Part shown: positions 7,300-15,436 of the stretch, in pieces
Position numbering within the stretch: the stretch's first letter is position 1
How the letters are laid out: every line of letters begins with the position of its first letter
Virus record (IMG/VR): IMGVR_UViG_3300042939_000765
Location: 1-29,860 of that record
Length of the DNA: 29,860 bases
From: a virus
Strand: one strand, 5' to 3'
Program-made: the position numbers and the translations under genes
Notes under the pieces: model-generated
The model's input: only the letters and a program-made list of their open reading frames with translations
Told to the model about the DNA's origin: nothing
Databases searched by the model: none

Positions 7300-8054
7300 T
7301 GCTCCTCGTCCTTCCTGTCTCTCAAGCCGACCTGAAGCTCGCCACCGCTCTGGCTGGCCATCTGGAGCTATTGGGCGGCTTGTCGCGCCACAAGCTCTTG
7401 GTCGTCGGCACCCTCCAGACCAAGGACGAGGCGGCGGCTCTGAAAGAGAAATTGGCCCCGCTCTTCGCCTCGGCCGACCTCTTTGTGCCTGATTCCGAGT
7501 GTGAACTCGGCTGGCCCCAGTCGGCCAACCATCTGTGGGCGCGGACGGTGCGTCATCTCCAGCACAGCGGGAATAAGGACGCTTGGTATTGGTTCGAGGC
7601 CGACAACACGCCGATCCGCGAGGATTGGCTCGATGCGATTGAGACCGAATACAACCAAGCGCAAAAGCCCTTTCTGGGAGCCGTCCAGCCGACCCGGATG
7701 CTGGACCGCAAGACCCGTGAGTTCGTCAAAGTCGACGGCGAGCACGTCATTGGGACGTGCGTTTATCCGGCCGACTTCCATGCCCGCTCGCTCCTCTGGA
7801 GCTATGTCCGTCTCGATGATGGCCCGAATGTCGAACCCTTCGACGTGTATCTCCGCCATGAGATGCGTCCGAACACGGCGGTCTCCAAGCTCATCCACAA
7901 CAACTGGCGGACGAAGAACTACGAGATCGGACCGAAGGGCGAGATCTACTGCGACCCGATCGATGACCTCTCGGTCTACGGACCCGTGCCGGCCGATGCC
8001 GCTGTCGTCCACGGCTGTAAAGACGGCTCGCTCATAGAAGCCCTGCAAAAATGA
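7299..8054 (+). CDS. Putative glycosyltransferase, GT-A-like (251 aa)
   Basis: The N-terminus reads LLVLPVSQADL and later RHKLLVVGTLQT, like the first strands of a Rossmann-type nucleotide-sugar domain. DAWYWFEADNTPIREDWLDA (about residues 94-113) resembles the metal-binding acidic motif and following segment of GT-A enzymes; the usual DxD would be replaced by EAD. Later KPFLGAVQPTRM and HVIGTCVYPADFHARS fit a catalytic core of this kind. It is preceded by the TAATAACT element and overlaps the portal start by ATGA. Together with the GT9-like gene upstream it would make a two-enzyme glycosylation island. Confidence is moderate, since the motif is not canonical. Confidence 0.6.
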   Translation: MLLVLPVSQADLKLATALAGHLELLGGLSRHKLLVVGTLQTKDEAAALKEKLAPLFASADLFVPDSECELGWPQSANHLWARTVRHLQHSGNKDAWYWFEADNTPIREDWLDAIETEYNQAQKPFLGAVQPTRMLDRKTREFVKVDGEHVIGTCVYPADFHARSLLWSYVRLDDGPNVEPFDVYLRHEMRPNTAVSKLIHNNWRTKNYEIGPKGEIYCDPIDDLSVYGPVPADAAVVHGCKDGSLIEALQK

Positions 8055-10372
8055 CAAATTCCGAACTAGCTCCTCTCGAAATCCTCGGCCTCGACGAAAA
8101 CGGAAAGGCTCCGAAGATGCGCGTCGACAACGTCAATTCGGCCCGCTCGATCTACAAAGCGATCAAGGACTCCGATCAGGGCTCGTCCAAGAACCGCGCC
8201 TTGGTCGACGCCATGTTCAATGGCGCGGCTCCCTTCAATCAGCAGGATCTCATTGAAATGGGGCAGGGGGAACGAACCAACCTCGACTTCGGCGAAGCCG
8301 CTTCACTCAAGGAGCAAGCCCTTTCCGGATACTACGACCTCACCTCCTCGGTCGATGTCATGGCGCGGATCACGATCGACTACGGCTCTCCCGAGCAGCG
8401 CGTCGAGTGGGAGCGGGTCTTGGCCGAAGAATTTCACCGCACGCTCAAAGAGTGGCAGGAGTTTGAATTCAACCACCAGATGCTTGCCGACCAGTTCGTC
8501 TCGCACGGCGTCGGGGTCTGTTATTTCGAAGACGAAGTTGACTGGCGCTGGCGTGTGGCGGGGTTGTCCGAGTTCCGCATTCCGCGTGGAACACGCGCCT
8601 CCGAGTGGGAGATCGAGGTCGCTACGGTCGACCGCGAATACCAAGCCCACCAGCTTTACAAGTTCATCGAAGACCCAGCGGTGGCGAAGGATCTCGGGTG
8701 GAATGTGAAGATGGTCAAAGAGGCACTCATCCGTGCCTGCCGCGAGTCCACGTATCAAGAGGCCGGCGAGTGGGAGAAGCTCGAAGTCGAACTCAAGAAC
8801 AACGATCTTCTCTACGGCAACAGCCGCGGGAAGAAGGTCCATGTCGTCCACATGTGGGTGCGCGAGTTCGACAAGAAAGTCAGCCACTTGATCTTCCTCA
8901 AAGATCCGATCGGTTCGGACGAGAACGCCAAGGAAGAGGATTTCCTTTTCAAGAAGCCAAACCGCTTTGACGCCCCGACGAATTGCTTTGTTACCTTCTG
9001 CTACGGTGTCGGCAACGGCACGTATCACGGCATCCGCGGGCTTGGATACAAGGTGTATCCACACATTCAGCTTTTGAATCGACTCCGCTGCGGCATGGTC
9101 GATGGCGCTTTGCTATCTTCAGCTTTGATCGTCCAGCCCGGCGACAACGGCTCCCGTGCCCTTGAAGACCTGACGCTTTCGTATTACGGCCCTTACGCGC
9201 TGTTCCCTCCAGGGCTGAAGATCGTCGACAAGGCGATCCCTAATTACAATCAGAACCTCATTCCGGTCCTCAACGACCTCACGATGAATATGCAGAACCG
9301 CACCGTCGGCTACCAGTCGCGGGCGGTCACCCCGGATGGTCAGTCGCGGACGGCTTACGAGGTTCGCGCTCAACTCCAGCAGGAAGCGGTGCTCGGTGCG
9401 GCGGCGATCAATCTTTTTTATCACCCTTGGAAACGTCTTCTTCGCGAAGCCTACCGCCGTTTGGTCGCTCGTGATTATGCCGCTAACGAACCCGGCGGTC
9501 GCGAGGCGATCGAGTTCAAGCGTCGTTGTATGGCGCGTGGGGTTCCAGAAGAGGCAATCCACCGTTTCAATACGGTCGAGCCCGTCCGTGCCATCGGCTA
9601 CGGAAGCCCTGGGATGCGGAGTGCGGCGATCGACGAGACCATGCAGATCTTTGGGTCGCTCGATGAAGCCGGCCGGATCAATCTTTTGCGCGATCGCATT
9701 GCCGCTCGTTTCGGTCAGGAAGTGGTCGACCGCTATCTCCCGTCGCCGTCTACGACGCTTCGCACACCGATCGACGACAAGATCGCGCTCCTCGAAAACG
9801 CCACAATGTCGAGTGGCACCGGATTGCCGGTGTCTTCGGGCGAGAACCATTTCATCCACGCTTCGCGTCACCTCACCGCACTCGATGGACTCGACCAAGC
9901 GGTGTCTCAGGGTCAGGCCGAGCCGCAGAACGCGCTCCGTGCTTATCAGACAATGTTGCCGCACTTGGGCGAGCACTTGCAGTTGCTTGCTCCGGATGTG
10001 GCTCGTCAGGACCAGATCGCGCTCATGCGGCAGCGGTTCCAGCAACTCAATGCCTCGGGACAGCGTTTGGGCGACGAGCTTCAAGCCGCCGCCGAGCAGC
10101 AGGCCAAAGCCCAAGAGGCCGAGCAAGCCCGTGCGATCGAAGCCGAGCAAGCCCGCATCGCCCAGATGGAGCAGCAGTTGGCCGAAGCCCAGATGCTTTC
10201 GCCGAAGGCGCAAGCCGACCTCGCCGAACGTCGGGCCAAGTTGGAGATGCAGATCGAGAAGCACCAAGCCGACATGCAAATGAAGCAGGCCAAGGTCATG
10301 CAGGAGCTTGCCCTCAAAGATGCCAAAACCGCCGCCGAGATCACCCCGGCTGCACAACCGATGATGCCATGA
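8051..10372 (+). CDS. Portal protein / head-tail connector (773 aa)
   Basis: Forms the dodecameric ring at one capsid vertex through which DNA is packaged and ejected. Evidence is its size and position, an N-terminal region with helix-rich segments (ARSIYKAIKDSD, LKEQALSGYYDLTSS), a middle beta-rich clip/wing region (VCYFEDEVDWRWRVAGLSEF) and GYQSRAVTPDGQSRTAYEV near residue 430, a pattern seen in podovirus portals. The C-terminus (about residues 667-765) is a long Q/A/E-rich coiled coil that could form the barrel reaching into the capsid. It overlaps the upstream gene (ATGA) and the downstream HNH-like gene (ATGA). No other gene here fits the portal role better. Confidence 0.8.
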   Translation: MTNSELAPLEILGLDENGKAPKMRVDNVNSARSIYKAIKDSDQGSSKNRALVDAMFNGAAPFNQQDLIEMGQGERTNLDFGEAASLKEQALSGYYDLTSSVDVMARITIDYGSPEQRVEWERVLAEEFHRTLKEWQEFEFNHQMLADQFVSHGVGVCYFEDEVDWRWRVAGLSEFRIPRGTRASEWEIEVATVDREYQAHQLYKFIEDPAVAKDLGWNVKMVKEALIRACRESTYQEAGEWEKLEVELKNNDLLYGNSRGKKVHVVHMWVREFDKKVSHLIFLKDPIGSDENAKEEDFLFKKPNRFDAPTNCFVTFCYGVGNGTYHGIRGLGYKVYPHIQLLNRLRCGMVDGALLSSALIVQPGDNGSRALEDLTLSYYGPYALFPPGLKIVDKAIPNYNQNLIPVLNDLTMNMQNRTVGYQSRAVTPDGQSRTAYEVRAQLQQEAVLGAAAINLFYHPWKRLLREAYRRLVARDYAANEPGGREAIEFKRRCMARGVPEEAIHRFNTVEPVRAIGYGSPGMRSAAIDETMQIFGSLDEAGRINLLRDRIAARFGQEVVDRYLPSPSTTLRTPIDDKIALLENATMSSGTGLPVSSGENHFIHASRHLTALDGLDQAVSQGQAEPQNALRAYQTMLPHLGEHLQLLAPDVARQDQIALMRQRFQQLNASGQRLGDELQAAAEQQAKAQEAEQARAIEAEQARIAQMEQQLAEAQMLSPKAQADLAERRAKLEMQIEKHQADMQMKQAKVMQELALKDAKTAAEITPAAQPMMP

Positions 10373-10581
10373 GGGACTATAAAAAAGAATACGAGAGCTA
10401 CCATGCCTCTCCGATTCAGAAGAAGCGCCGCGCTCAACGCAACGCCGCGAGAAACAAAATGATGAAAGCGGGCCACGTCTCCAAAGGCGACGGTAAGGAT
10501 GTCCACCACAAACGCGGGATGAGTAACCATATGTCGAACCTCGCCGTGTTGCCCCGTAGTGTGAATAGGAGTATAAAATAA
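10369..10581 (+). CDS. Small HNH-like basic protein (70 aa)
   Basis: Very basic. The first half is DYKKEYESYHASPIQKKRRA followed by RNAARNKMMK. The second half, GKDVHHKRGMSNHMSNLAVL then PRSVNRSIK, has the spacing of a reduced HNH nuclease: the HH pair after a valine, an Asn in the middle, and a final NRS. Small proteins of this type next to portal genes are known in several podophages, usually called HNH endonuclease-like. HNH proteins nick DNA and some are needed for packaging together with terminase. The zinc-binding cysteines seen in larger HNH proteins are absent. The start overlaps the portal stop (ATGA). Confidence 0.6.
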   Translation: MRDYKKEYESYHASPIQKKRRAQRNAARNKMMKAGHVSKGDGKDVHHKRGMSNHMSNLAVLPRSVNRSIK

Positions 10582-10582
10582 C

Positions 10583-10816
10583 ATGCCAGCTTATTATCCA
10601 GAAGGAGATGCGCCCTTGCGCGAGGATTATACCGAGAGGTCGCTTCAGAAGATCAATTCGGTCCTCTACGGCACCAACCCGACTTGGGACGACATCGAGC
10701 TTACCTATGCCGGCACCAATCTGACTCAGGTCGTCTATAAGTTGAACGGTCAAGTCGTTGAGACGCGGAACTTTTCCTACACCGGCACCAACCTCACTCG
10801 CGTCTTGAAGAGCTAA
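10583..10816 (+). CDS. Small beta-hairpin repeat protein (77 aa)
   Basis: An AGGAG at about 10566-10570 lies upstream of the ATG, giving a plausible ribosome-binding site with longish spacing. The protein has two similar halves in its C-terminal part: [18 protein letters not shown] and [14 protein letters not shown], each a short strand-turn-strand unit. Comparable small proteins occur beside fibre genes in other phages, and a structural role (adaptor or fibre cap) is a reasonable inference. It is followed after 1 base by the large fibre gene, so they are surely co-expressed. No catalytic motif is seen. Confidence 0.65.
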   Translation: MPAYYPEGDAPLREDYTERSLQKINSVLYGTNPTWDDIELTYAGTNLTQVVYKLNGQVVETRNFSYTGTNLTRVLKS

Positions 10817-10817
10817 G

Positions 10818-13043
10818 ATGGCTAGTTGGAGCTTCAACCCTTTTACCGGCAACCTCGATCTCGTTGGATCGGGTGGCGGTGCCGTCGTCTTCGAGGGTGA
10901 AGTCGCCACCTTTGCCGATCTTCCCGTCACGATCGGCGACCCTGCCGTCGGGGCTGCTTTTTTAGTCCGCGATTCTACCGGCGTCTGGCTGGTCAACCGT
11001 CGCGTGGCAGGCATTTATATTCGACGCAACAATGCCGGACTTTCGACCGACTGGGAATATGCCGGGGATTATCCGGTCAATAGCGTCAATAATCAGACGG
11101 GAAATGTTGTTTTGGGTGCGGCGGACGTTGGTGCTGCTGCGGCGACTCATGCGAGCACGCATTTTACTGGCGGAACGGATGCGCTGGCTCCCAGTGATAT
11201 TGGGGCCATATCTCAATGGTCAGTCTTTCAAGAAACAATTTCGGCGTCACCCACAACACTGGCAACTGGTCGCGCCCGCCGCATAACGATTTCGACAACA
11301 CTAAGCACCGACACCGAAGTCCTCCTGCCAACCACGGGCAACCAAGATGCAGATTCGTTTCAATTGATTCGCTCTGGAAACATTGCCAACGGTCGCATTC
11401 TTGTAAAGACAAGCGCAGGAGGATCAACGCTTGCAGACCTTGGAACGAAAGATAACGAAGGTCGCTCGTTTACTTTTAGATGGCAAGATGGCGGTAGTTT
11501 TTGGGCCATCGTCCCCGTTGATTCCCACGGCGCAGACAAAGTAACCAGCGGCACGCTCGATAACGCGAGAGTGAATTTTGCGGCCCCAGCGGCGATTGGA
11601 AGCACCACGCCATCCACCGGAGCCTTCACCACCCTTTCCGCCGCCCCGACAAGCGGCTCCGCTCTGACCCTCACAGGCGGCACGGTCACGGCATCGGCTC
11701 CGCTGATTGACGCAACGCAGACATTCAACGCCACACAAGCCGTTGTCACGGGGTCAATCAGTGGAACAACGCTGACCGTTACCGCCGTCACCTCTGGAAC
11801 CCTTGCCGTTGGCATGACGCTGACCAGCAGCGGAACAATCACCTACGGAACGCGCATCACGGCACTTGGCACAGGCACAGGCGGCACGGGAACCTACACG
11901 ATTAGCGCCAATCAAAACCGATCCTCCGCAACGCTGACAGGAACGCTTCCGCTCCACGCTTCGACAATAAACATTACCGACACCTTCAGCAGCAACGAAA
12001 GCACGGCATTTCGCGTATTGGCTGGAGACAATCCGATCTTTGAGGTTCTTCCTAAAGCTCCAAGTTCGGGAAATACAATCGGCGCGGGAGCACACGCGAT
12101 ACGCATCACGCGACCAACAGCAGCACAAACCACTGACATTTTCACCATTCGCGTAGGCACTGGCGTCAATCCCCCGACCATCTTTGCCGTGCGCGATGAT
12201 GGCTCTTGCAGTTGTAACACATTTTCGTGGGGCGGCAGCATTGCCCAAGCTGGATTTCTTACTTTGGCTGATGACAAGGCGATGGGATTTTCTGGATCGC
12301 CGAGACTTATCCGTGATGCCGCAGATACCTTTGGACAAAGAAATACGCAATTTGCAACGACAAATCCGCAGACTTACAACATCTACAATACTTGGGTGTC
12401 ACCGGGGACAAACCATGAGCGAGGATTCATGCGTTGGTCTTCCAACGTATTTCAGTTCGGCACAGAAAAAGGCGGCACTGGCACGGCGAGGAACTTGGAG
12501 TTAAGCGTTGACGGCAACCGCAGATTTTCTATTGCGGCGAACGGCGAGGTTAACATCGGCTCCTCAACAGGACTATTGTCTTCTCACGGCATTTGCGTCA
12601 GCGTGGCTGGTTCGCAAACGTCAATCGCGCATGGCACTGGAAGGATATTAGTCACATCATCAGTTGTGACCATGAACAGCGATGTTTTGCGCGTCGAGTC
12701 TGGCCGCGTCATGTTCGGCGGCACAACCAGCGCGTTCCCCGCTCTCAAACGCTCCTCGACTGCCTTGCAAGTTAGGCTCGCGGATGATTCGGCGTTTGCG
12801 CCGTTGGAGTGCGCTGGCTTGACGCTGAACGGTGACCTCACGGCATCTACCCGCAACATCGTCACCGACACCACCACTGGCACCAAGATCGGCACCAGCA
12901 CCACGCAGAAGATCGGCTTCTTCAACGCGACACCCGCCGTGCAGCCGACCGCCGTGGCCGATGCAACGGACGCTGCCAGCACGCAAGACCGCCTCAACGA
13001 TCTGCTCGCCCGCCTCCGCACCTTGGGGCTGATCGCAACCTAA
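10818..13043 (+). CDS. Tail fibre-like protein (741 aa)
   Basis: The N-terminus has [18 protein letters not shown] and [18 protein letters not shown], widespread virion-attachment segments of phage fibres, then [14 protein letters not shown] and [20 protein letters not shown]. Residues about 300-385 form a T/G-rich repeat module ([20 protein letters not shown], then [16 protein letters not shown]) also found in other phage fibres. The C-terminus, [20 protein letters not shown], is a helical end typical of fibre trimers. Low-complexity beta-rich sequence in between suggests a beta-helix shaft. It probably binds the host surface. It is followed by a 103-aa and then a 56-aa small protein, apparently as one cassette. 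Confidence 0.8.
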   Translation: MASWSFNPFTGNLDLVGSGGGAVVFEGEVATFADLPVTIGDPAVGAAFLVRDSTGVWLVNRRVAGIYIRRNNAGLSTDWEYAGDYPVNSVNNQTGNVVLGAADVGAAAATHASTHFTGGTDALAPSDIGAISQWSVFQETISASPTTLATGRARRITISTTLSTDTEVLLPTTGNQDADSFQLIRSGNIANGRILVKTSAGGSTLADLGTKDNEGRSFTFRWQDGGSFWAIVPVDSHGADKVTSGTLDNARVNFAAPAAIGSTTPSTGAFTTLSAAPTSGSALTLTGGTVTASAPLIDATQTFNATQAVVTGSISGTTLTVTAVTSGTLAVGMTLTSSGTITYGTRITALGTGTGGTGTYTISANQNRSSATLTGTLPLHASTINITDTFSSNESTAFRVLAGDNPIFEVLPKAPSSGNTIGAGAHAIRITRPTAAQTTDIFTIRVGTGVNPPTIFAVRDDGSCSCNTFSWGGSIAQAGFLTLADDKAMGFSGSPRLIRDAADTFGQRNTQFATTNPQTYNIYNTWVSPGTNHERGFMRWSSNVFQFGTEKGGTGTARNLELSVDGNRRFSIAANGEVNIGSSTGLLSSHGICVSVAGSQTSIAHGTGRILVTSSVVTMNSDVLRVESGRVMFGGTTSAFPALKRSSTALQVRLADDSAFAPLECAGLTLNGDLTASTRNIVTDTTTGTKIGTSTTQKIGFFNATPAVQPTAVADATDAASTQDRLNDLLARLRTLGLIAT

Positions 13044-13047
13044 TCTT

Positions 13048-13359
13048 ATGCTAACCAACCCAACACCCATCGAAGTCCCCGCCGTAGCCGCCAAGGTCTA
13101 CGACCGCCTCCACGTTTACACGTTGTCCGCCATCCAGCCGACCGCTGATTCCGGCAGCATCACCGTCGAGTTGCTCCCCGCAACCGCAGACGGCGAACTG
13201 GCGAACGGAAGCCTCGTCCAAAAGATGACGGCTCCGCTTAATCCAGAAATCATGGCAGTAGTTCCTGAACTCGCCGCCGCGTTTGAGGCCGTCCTCGCCG
13301 CGATTCCCGCGACACAAGCCTACTTGGCCAGCCAGCAGGAGGAGACGAGCAATGAATAA
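13048..13359 (+). CDS. Fibre-cassette small protein, paralogue of the 100-aa protein at 18240 (103 aa)
   Basis: No named family is recognised. The protein starts NPTPIEVPAVAAKVYDRL and contains VELLPATADGEL and VVPELAAAFEAVLAAI. The same order (PIxxPA, K-aromatic, L.P..AD, VPE-AAA-aliphatic) is seen in the 100-aa protein after the capsid gene, so the two are probably paralogues. Their shared layout, beta-rich then a C-terminal amphipathic helix, suggests a small virion component. It starts 5 bases after the fibre stop and overlaps the next gene by 8 bases. Confidence 0.7.
   Translation: MLTNPTPIEVPAVAAKVYDRLHVYTLSAIQPTADSGSITVELLPATADGELANGSLVQKMTAPLNPEIMAVVPELAAAFEAVLAAIPATQAYLASQQEETSNE
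13337..13344 (+). promoter_or_regulatory. Strong Shine-Dalgarno AGGAGGAG
   Basis: AGGAGGAG ends 7 bases before the ATG at 13352, inside the previous coding sequence. It decides the start of the 56-aa gene and is one of the few clear Shine-Dalgarno sites in the window. Confidence 0.8.
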
Positions 13360-13522
13360 GACCGTCACGCTCACCGAGGCCGAAGCCAAGATCGTCATGC
13401 AGTGTCTCGACATTGCGACCAAGGCGGGCGGCTTGAACGCTGCCGCGGGCATTTTGCCGGTGGCGATGAGCATTGAGAAACAACTCACCGCAGCCGAAGA
13501 GCCCAAGTTGCAGGAGTCTTAA
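13352..13522 (+). CDS. Fibre-partner small protein family member (56 aa)
   Basis: The start is fixed by the AGGAGGAG site; an earlier start in the same frame would overlap the upstream gene further. The sequence MNKTVTLTEAEAKIVMQCLD then IATKAGGLNAAAGILPVA is a strand followed by two helices. It matches in length, order and several positions (MN-x-T, S/T-E, K-V/I, a hydrophobic core, then KQ-F/L-x-A) the two small proteins at 24462 and 25050. All three follow fibre genes or a fibre remnant. A chaperone, trimerisation or adaptor role is inferred only from this linkage. Confidence 0.75.
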   Translation: MNKTVTLTEAEAKIVMQCLDIATKAGGLNAAAGILPVAMSIEKQLTAAEEPKLQES

Positions 13523-13540
13523 TCCGGCAGCATATTAACA

Positions 13541-13828
13541 ATGAATGTCTCCGACCCGCTCAACATGTTGGCCCCCGATGGTTCTCGCCGACGGAAGGAA
13601 GAATCGCTGTCGATGAGCTTCGATGGTGAAAGACTGGCGCGGTTGGAGACCAAGGTCGACCTGATCTTGGAGCACCAGGAGTCCTTCCGGAGATCGTTCG
13701 AAAAACATGACGATCGACTCAAGCACTTGGAGAATACCAAGTCGACGATCTACGGGATCGCTGCCGCGATCGGGGCGCTCTCGGCTTTCCTTATGGACGG
13801 GTTGCGGGCCGCGATTTTGAACCGATAG
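13541..13828 (+). CDS. XhlA-like membrane/coiled-coil protein of the lysis cassette (95 aa)
   Basis: A soluble N-terminus, a heptad-patterned coiled coil (about residues 28-66, RLARLETKVDLILEHQESF), then one membrane segment (STIYGIAAAIGALSAFLM, about 68-85) and a short tail. This is the layout of hemolysin XhlA-like proteins, which work with holins or endolysins in host lysis. It opens a cassette with two more membrane proteins and an endolysin. No clear ribosome-binding site is seen; the start ATG follows an A/T-rich segment. An alternative is a membrane-anchored virion protein, but the neighbours favour lysis. Confidence 0.65.
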   Translation: MNVSDPLNMLAPDGSRRRKEESLSMSFDGERLARLETKVDLILEHQESFRRSFEKHDDRLKHLENTKSTIYGIAAAIGALSAFLMDGLRAAILNR

Positions 13829-13844
13829 TAATAACCACATAACT
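13829..13844 (+). promoter_or_regulatory. TAATAACCACAT element
   Basis: TAATAACCACATAACT follows the stop codon of the XhlA-like gene and ends at the ATG at 13845. It is one of the closest matches to the recurring element, with no Shine-Dalgarno sequence nearby. Confidence 0.4.
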
Positions 13845-14132
13845 ATGAAAGCCTTCCTCGCCAAAGTCCTCGGGATCACCAACTCGATCTGGAACTTCTA
13901 CGGGCCGCTGCTCCGGCAACTGGCCATCACAGGCACCGGGATTTTGCTCCCGATCGCTCTGGAAATCGTGCGTTCGCTGGCCACGACCGACAAGTCGGGG
14001 GCCGAGAAACGTGAAGAGGCGGTCTCCGCACTCAAAGGCGCGGCACTCAAACAGGGGGTCACTTTTACCGAATCCTTGATCCGTTTCACCGTCGAGTCGG
14101 CGGTCCAGCGGATGCGTCTCGACGAGAAATAA
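13845..14132 (+). CDS. Candidate holin, LLH-type (95 aa)
   Basis: One membrane-spanning segment is likely at about residues 24-46 (RQLAITGTGILLPIALEIV). It is followed by a cytosolic helical region whose SGAEKREEAVSALKGAA and SLIRFTVESAVQRMR resemble the conserved part of LL-H-family holins. Holins form pores that release or activate the endolysin. The gene lies within the lysis cassette, four genes ahead of the endolysin. The TAATAACC element, rather than a Shine-Dalgarno sequence, precedes it. Family assignment is by resemblance and is moderate. Confidence 0.6.
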   Translation: MKAFLAKVLGITNSIWNFYGPLLRQLAITGTGILLPIALEIVRSLATTDKSGAEKREEAVSALKGAALKQGVTFTESLIRFTVESAVQRMRLDEK

Positions 14133-14136
14133 CACT

Positions 14137-14457
14137 ATGGAAAAGCTCAAACTCAGCGTCCTGCGGTTTCTGGTCTCCAAGTCCGGAAGCCTTCTCACCC
14201 CGATCATCGCGGGCTTTGTCGCAACCTTGGTGGCGAAAGTGGCGGCATTCGATGCTGGACTCGCCGGCCAGATCGACCAAGCGGCGGTGGCGGGTTTTAT
14301 CGTGGCCGCGATCTTGGCGGCGGTGAATTACGCCACGAACGCGGCCCAAACTCCGGGTATCAAACGGATTCAGGCTTTGGTCAATACCGACCAAGACGGC
14401 ATCCCCGGCCCGGTGACCTACACCGAAGTGCGCCGCGCCATTGCAGTGGAAAAGTGA
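14137..14457 (+). CDS. Second holin-like membrane protein with peptidoglycan-binding-like end (106 aa)
   Basis: Two membrane segments are predicted by eye (about residues 17-37, SGSLLTPIIAGFVATLVAKV, and 48-68, QAAVAGFIVAAILAAVNYAT). The C-terminus, KRIQALVNTDQDGIPGPVTY then TEVRRAI, resembles the last third of a PG_binding_1 repeat (Gly-Pro followed by T, then a helix), though a full domain would be longer. The layout suits a holin or antiholin tethered to the wall. It follows the other holin candidate after 4 bases and overlaps the next small gene (GTGA). Confidence 0.6.
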   Translation: MEKLKLSVLRFLVSKSGSLLTPIIAGFVATLVAKVAAFDAGLAGQIDQAAVAGFIVAAILAAVNYATNAAQTPGIKRIQALVNTDQDGIPGPVTYTEVRRAIAVEK

Positions 14458-14609
14458 CCGATCACCAGATCCATGAAGCAGTGTTCCGGCAAAAGCCGAA
14501 AAAAGAAGACAAAAGGCCGTTCTGGCTGCGGTTGCTCGGGTCGTTAAGGCCGGAGATCAAGCCAGGGAAAAAGCCTTACGTGGGGATCAAGGGGAAGGTG
14601 GAATTTTAA
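14454..14609 (+). CDS. Small basic protein in the lysis cassette (51 aa)
   Basis: A GTG start overlaps the previous stop (GTGA) and its TAA overlaps the endolysin ATG (TAATG), so this short frame fills the gap exactly, which is strong evidence that it is real. It begins MTDHQIHEAVFRQKPKKEDK, continues with RPFWLRLLGSLRPEIKPGKK and ends YVGIKGKVEF. It is basic with one short amphipathic stretch (FWLRLLGSL) and no clear signal or membrane span. It could be a lysis accessory protein; no family is recognised. Confidence 0.7.
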   Translation: MTDHQIHEAVFRQKPKKEDKRPFWLRLLGSLRPEIKPGKKPYVGIKGKVEF

Positions 14610-15124
14610 TGATCGAAAAACTGGCAGATGTGGCGATGTCCCAAGTCGGCGTCCGTGAAGTCGGCGGCAACAACCGCGGAGCCAAGATCCGTGTTTACCA
14701 AGCCGCAACAAACTTGAAGCCTGGTGCCTGGCCTTGGTGCGCCGCTCTGGTCGATTGGTGCGTGCAGCAGTGGCTCGCGTATCCTGAAGCGAAGAAGTGG
14801 CTCGGCTTGAAGCACCGCACTCCGGATGGGTGGAGGCCGAAGACGGCCTTGGCGTTCGGGCTGATCGATTGGGCGCGGAAGCGTCCGAACACGGTCACGG
14901 TCCTGCCGGAGAAGACCAAGCCAAAGGCGGGTGACATCATTGTATTTGATTTCAGCCACACCGGCATCGTGGTCGGTGCGACCTCCAAGATCGTCGAGTG
15001 CGTCGAGGGCAATACCAACGGCCGCGGCACCCGCGATTCGGAGACGGGCGACGGGGTCTGGCTCAAGAAGCGCAATCTTTCGCTGGCTCGGTGCTATCTG
15101 CGGATTTCTCCGAGTAAGGCGTAA
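14609..15124 (+). CDS. Endolysin, CHAP/NlpC-P60-like peptidase or amidase (171 aa)
   Basis: Cleaves peptidoglycan at the end of infection. The papain-like core is visible: catalytic cysteine in WPWCAALVDW (C44), histidine in FDFSHTGIVVG (H117), and polar residues in VEGNTNGRG (E133, N135) as the third site. The N-terminal ADVAMSQVGVREVGGNN is the usual lead-in for this family. There is no signal peptide, so export would depend on a holin; holin candidates lie directly upstream. No separate cell-wall binding domain is present. Start overlap with the preceding stop (TAATG) fixes the start. Confidence 0.85.
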   Translation: MIEKLADVAMSQVGVREVGGNNRGAKIRVYQAATNLKPGAWPWCAALVDWCVQQWLAYPEAKKWLGLKHRTPDGWRPKTALAFGLIDWARKRPNTVTVLPEKTKPKAGDIIVFDFSHTGIVVGATSKIVECVEGNTNGRGTRDSETGDGVWLKKRNLSLARCYLRISPSKA

Positions 15125-15137
15125 TAACCCCGCAACC
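15122..15137 (+). promoter_or_regulatory. TAATAACCCCGC element
   Basis: TAATAACCCCGCAACC begins at the endolysin stop codon and lies 5 bases before the ATG at 15143. It is another copy of the recurring element. Confidence 0.4.
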
Positions 15138-15142
15138 ATTTT

Positions 15143-15430
15143 ATGAAACACAATCTGAACTCATTCCGGAGGAACGAACTCCTCCAAACCGGACTCGCCG
15201 AAGCGATGCGCCATCCCTCGATGGTCGCCGCTCTCGAAGTGCTCCGCGATCTCGGAGAGCCGGCCGAAATGCCGGTGCCGAGTGATGTCGACTTTCTAAT
15301 TTTTAACGCCCTGCAAAACGCCCGCCGCGAGGGGTTCTTCCACGCGCTGCGTTCCCTCGAAGCCCTTGCGACCCCGATCAAGGTCGTCCCGTCCACCAAA
15401 GATCTGATGCCGAACTTGGTCGACGAGTAA
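15143..15430 (+). CDS. Hypothetical protein preceding the scaffold (95 aa)
   Basis: Not recognised as a named family. It is mostly helical by eye (NELLQTGLAEAMRHPSMVAA, ALQNARREGFFHALRSLEAL) with no membrane segment. The position directly before scaffold and capsid genes suggests a head-assembly or virion protein, but this is inference only. Codon use is like that of its neighbours, and only 6 bases separate it from the next start, which supports coding. Confidence 0.6.
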   Translation: MKHNLNSFRRNELLQTGLAEAMRHPSMVAALEVLRDLGEPAEMPVPSDVDFLIFNALQNARREGFFHALRSLEALATPIKVVPSTKDLMPNLVDE

Positions 15431-15436
15431 TCCTTT

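Noticed and set aside
5931-8054. Group I intron around the nuclease gene
   Set aside because: The flanking genes are complete and separated by start/stop overlap or a short gap, leaving no room for an intron.
9119-11014. Long open frame (631 codons) on the minus strand across the portal and fibre genes
   Set aside because: It is antisense to well-supported coupled genes, crosses their boundaries, and its composition (R, L, G and H rich) is that of a shadow frame in GC-rich DNA.
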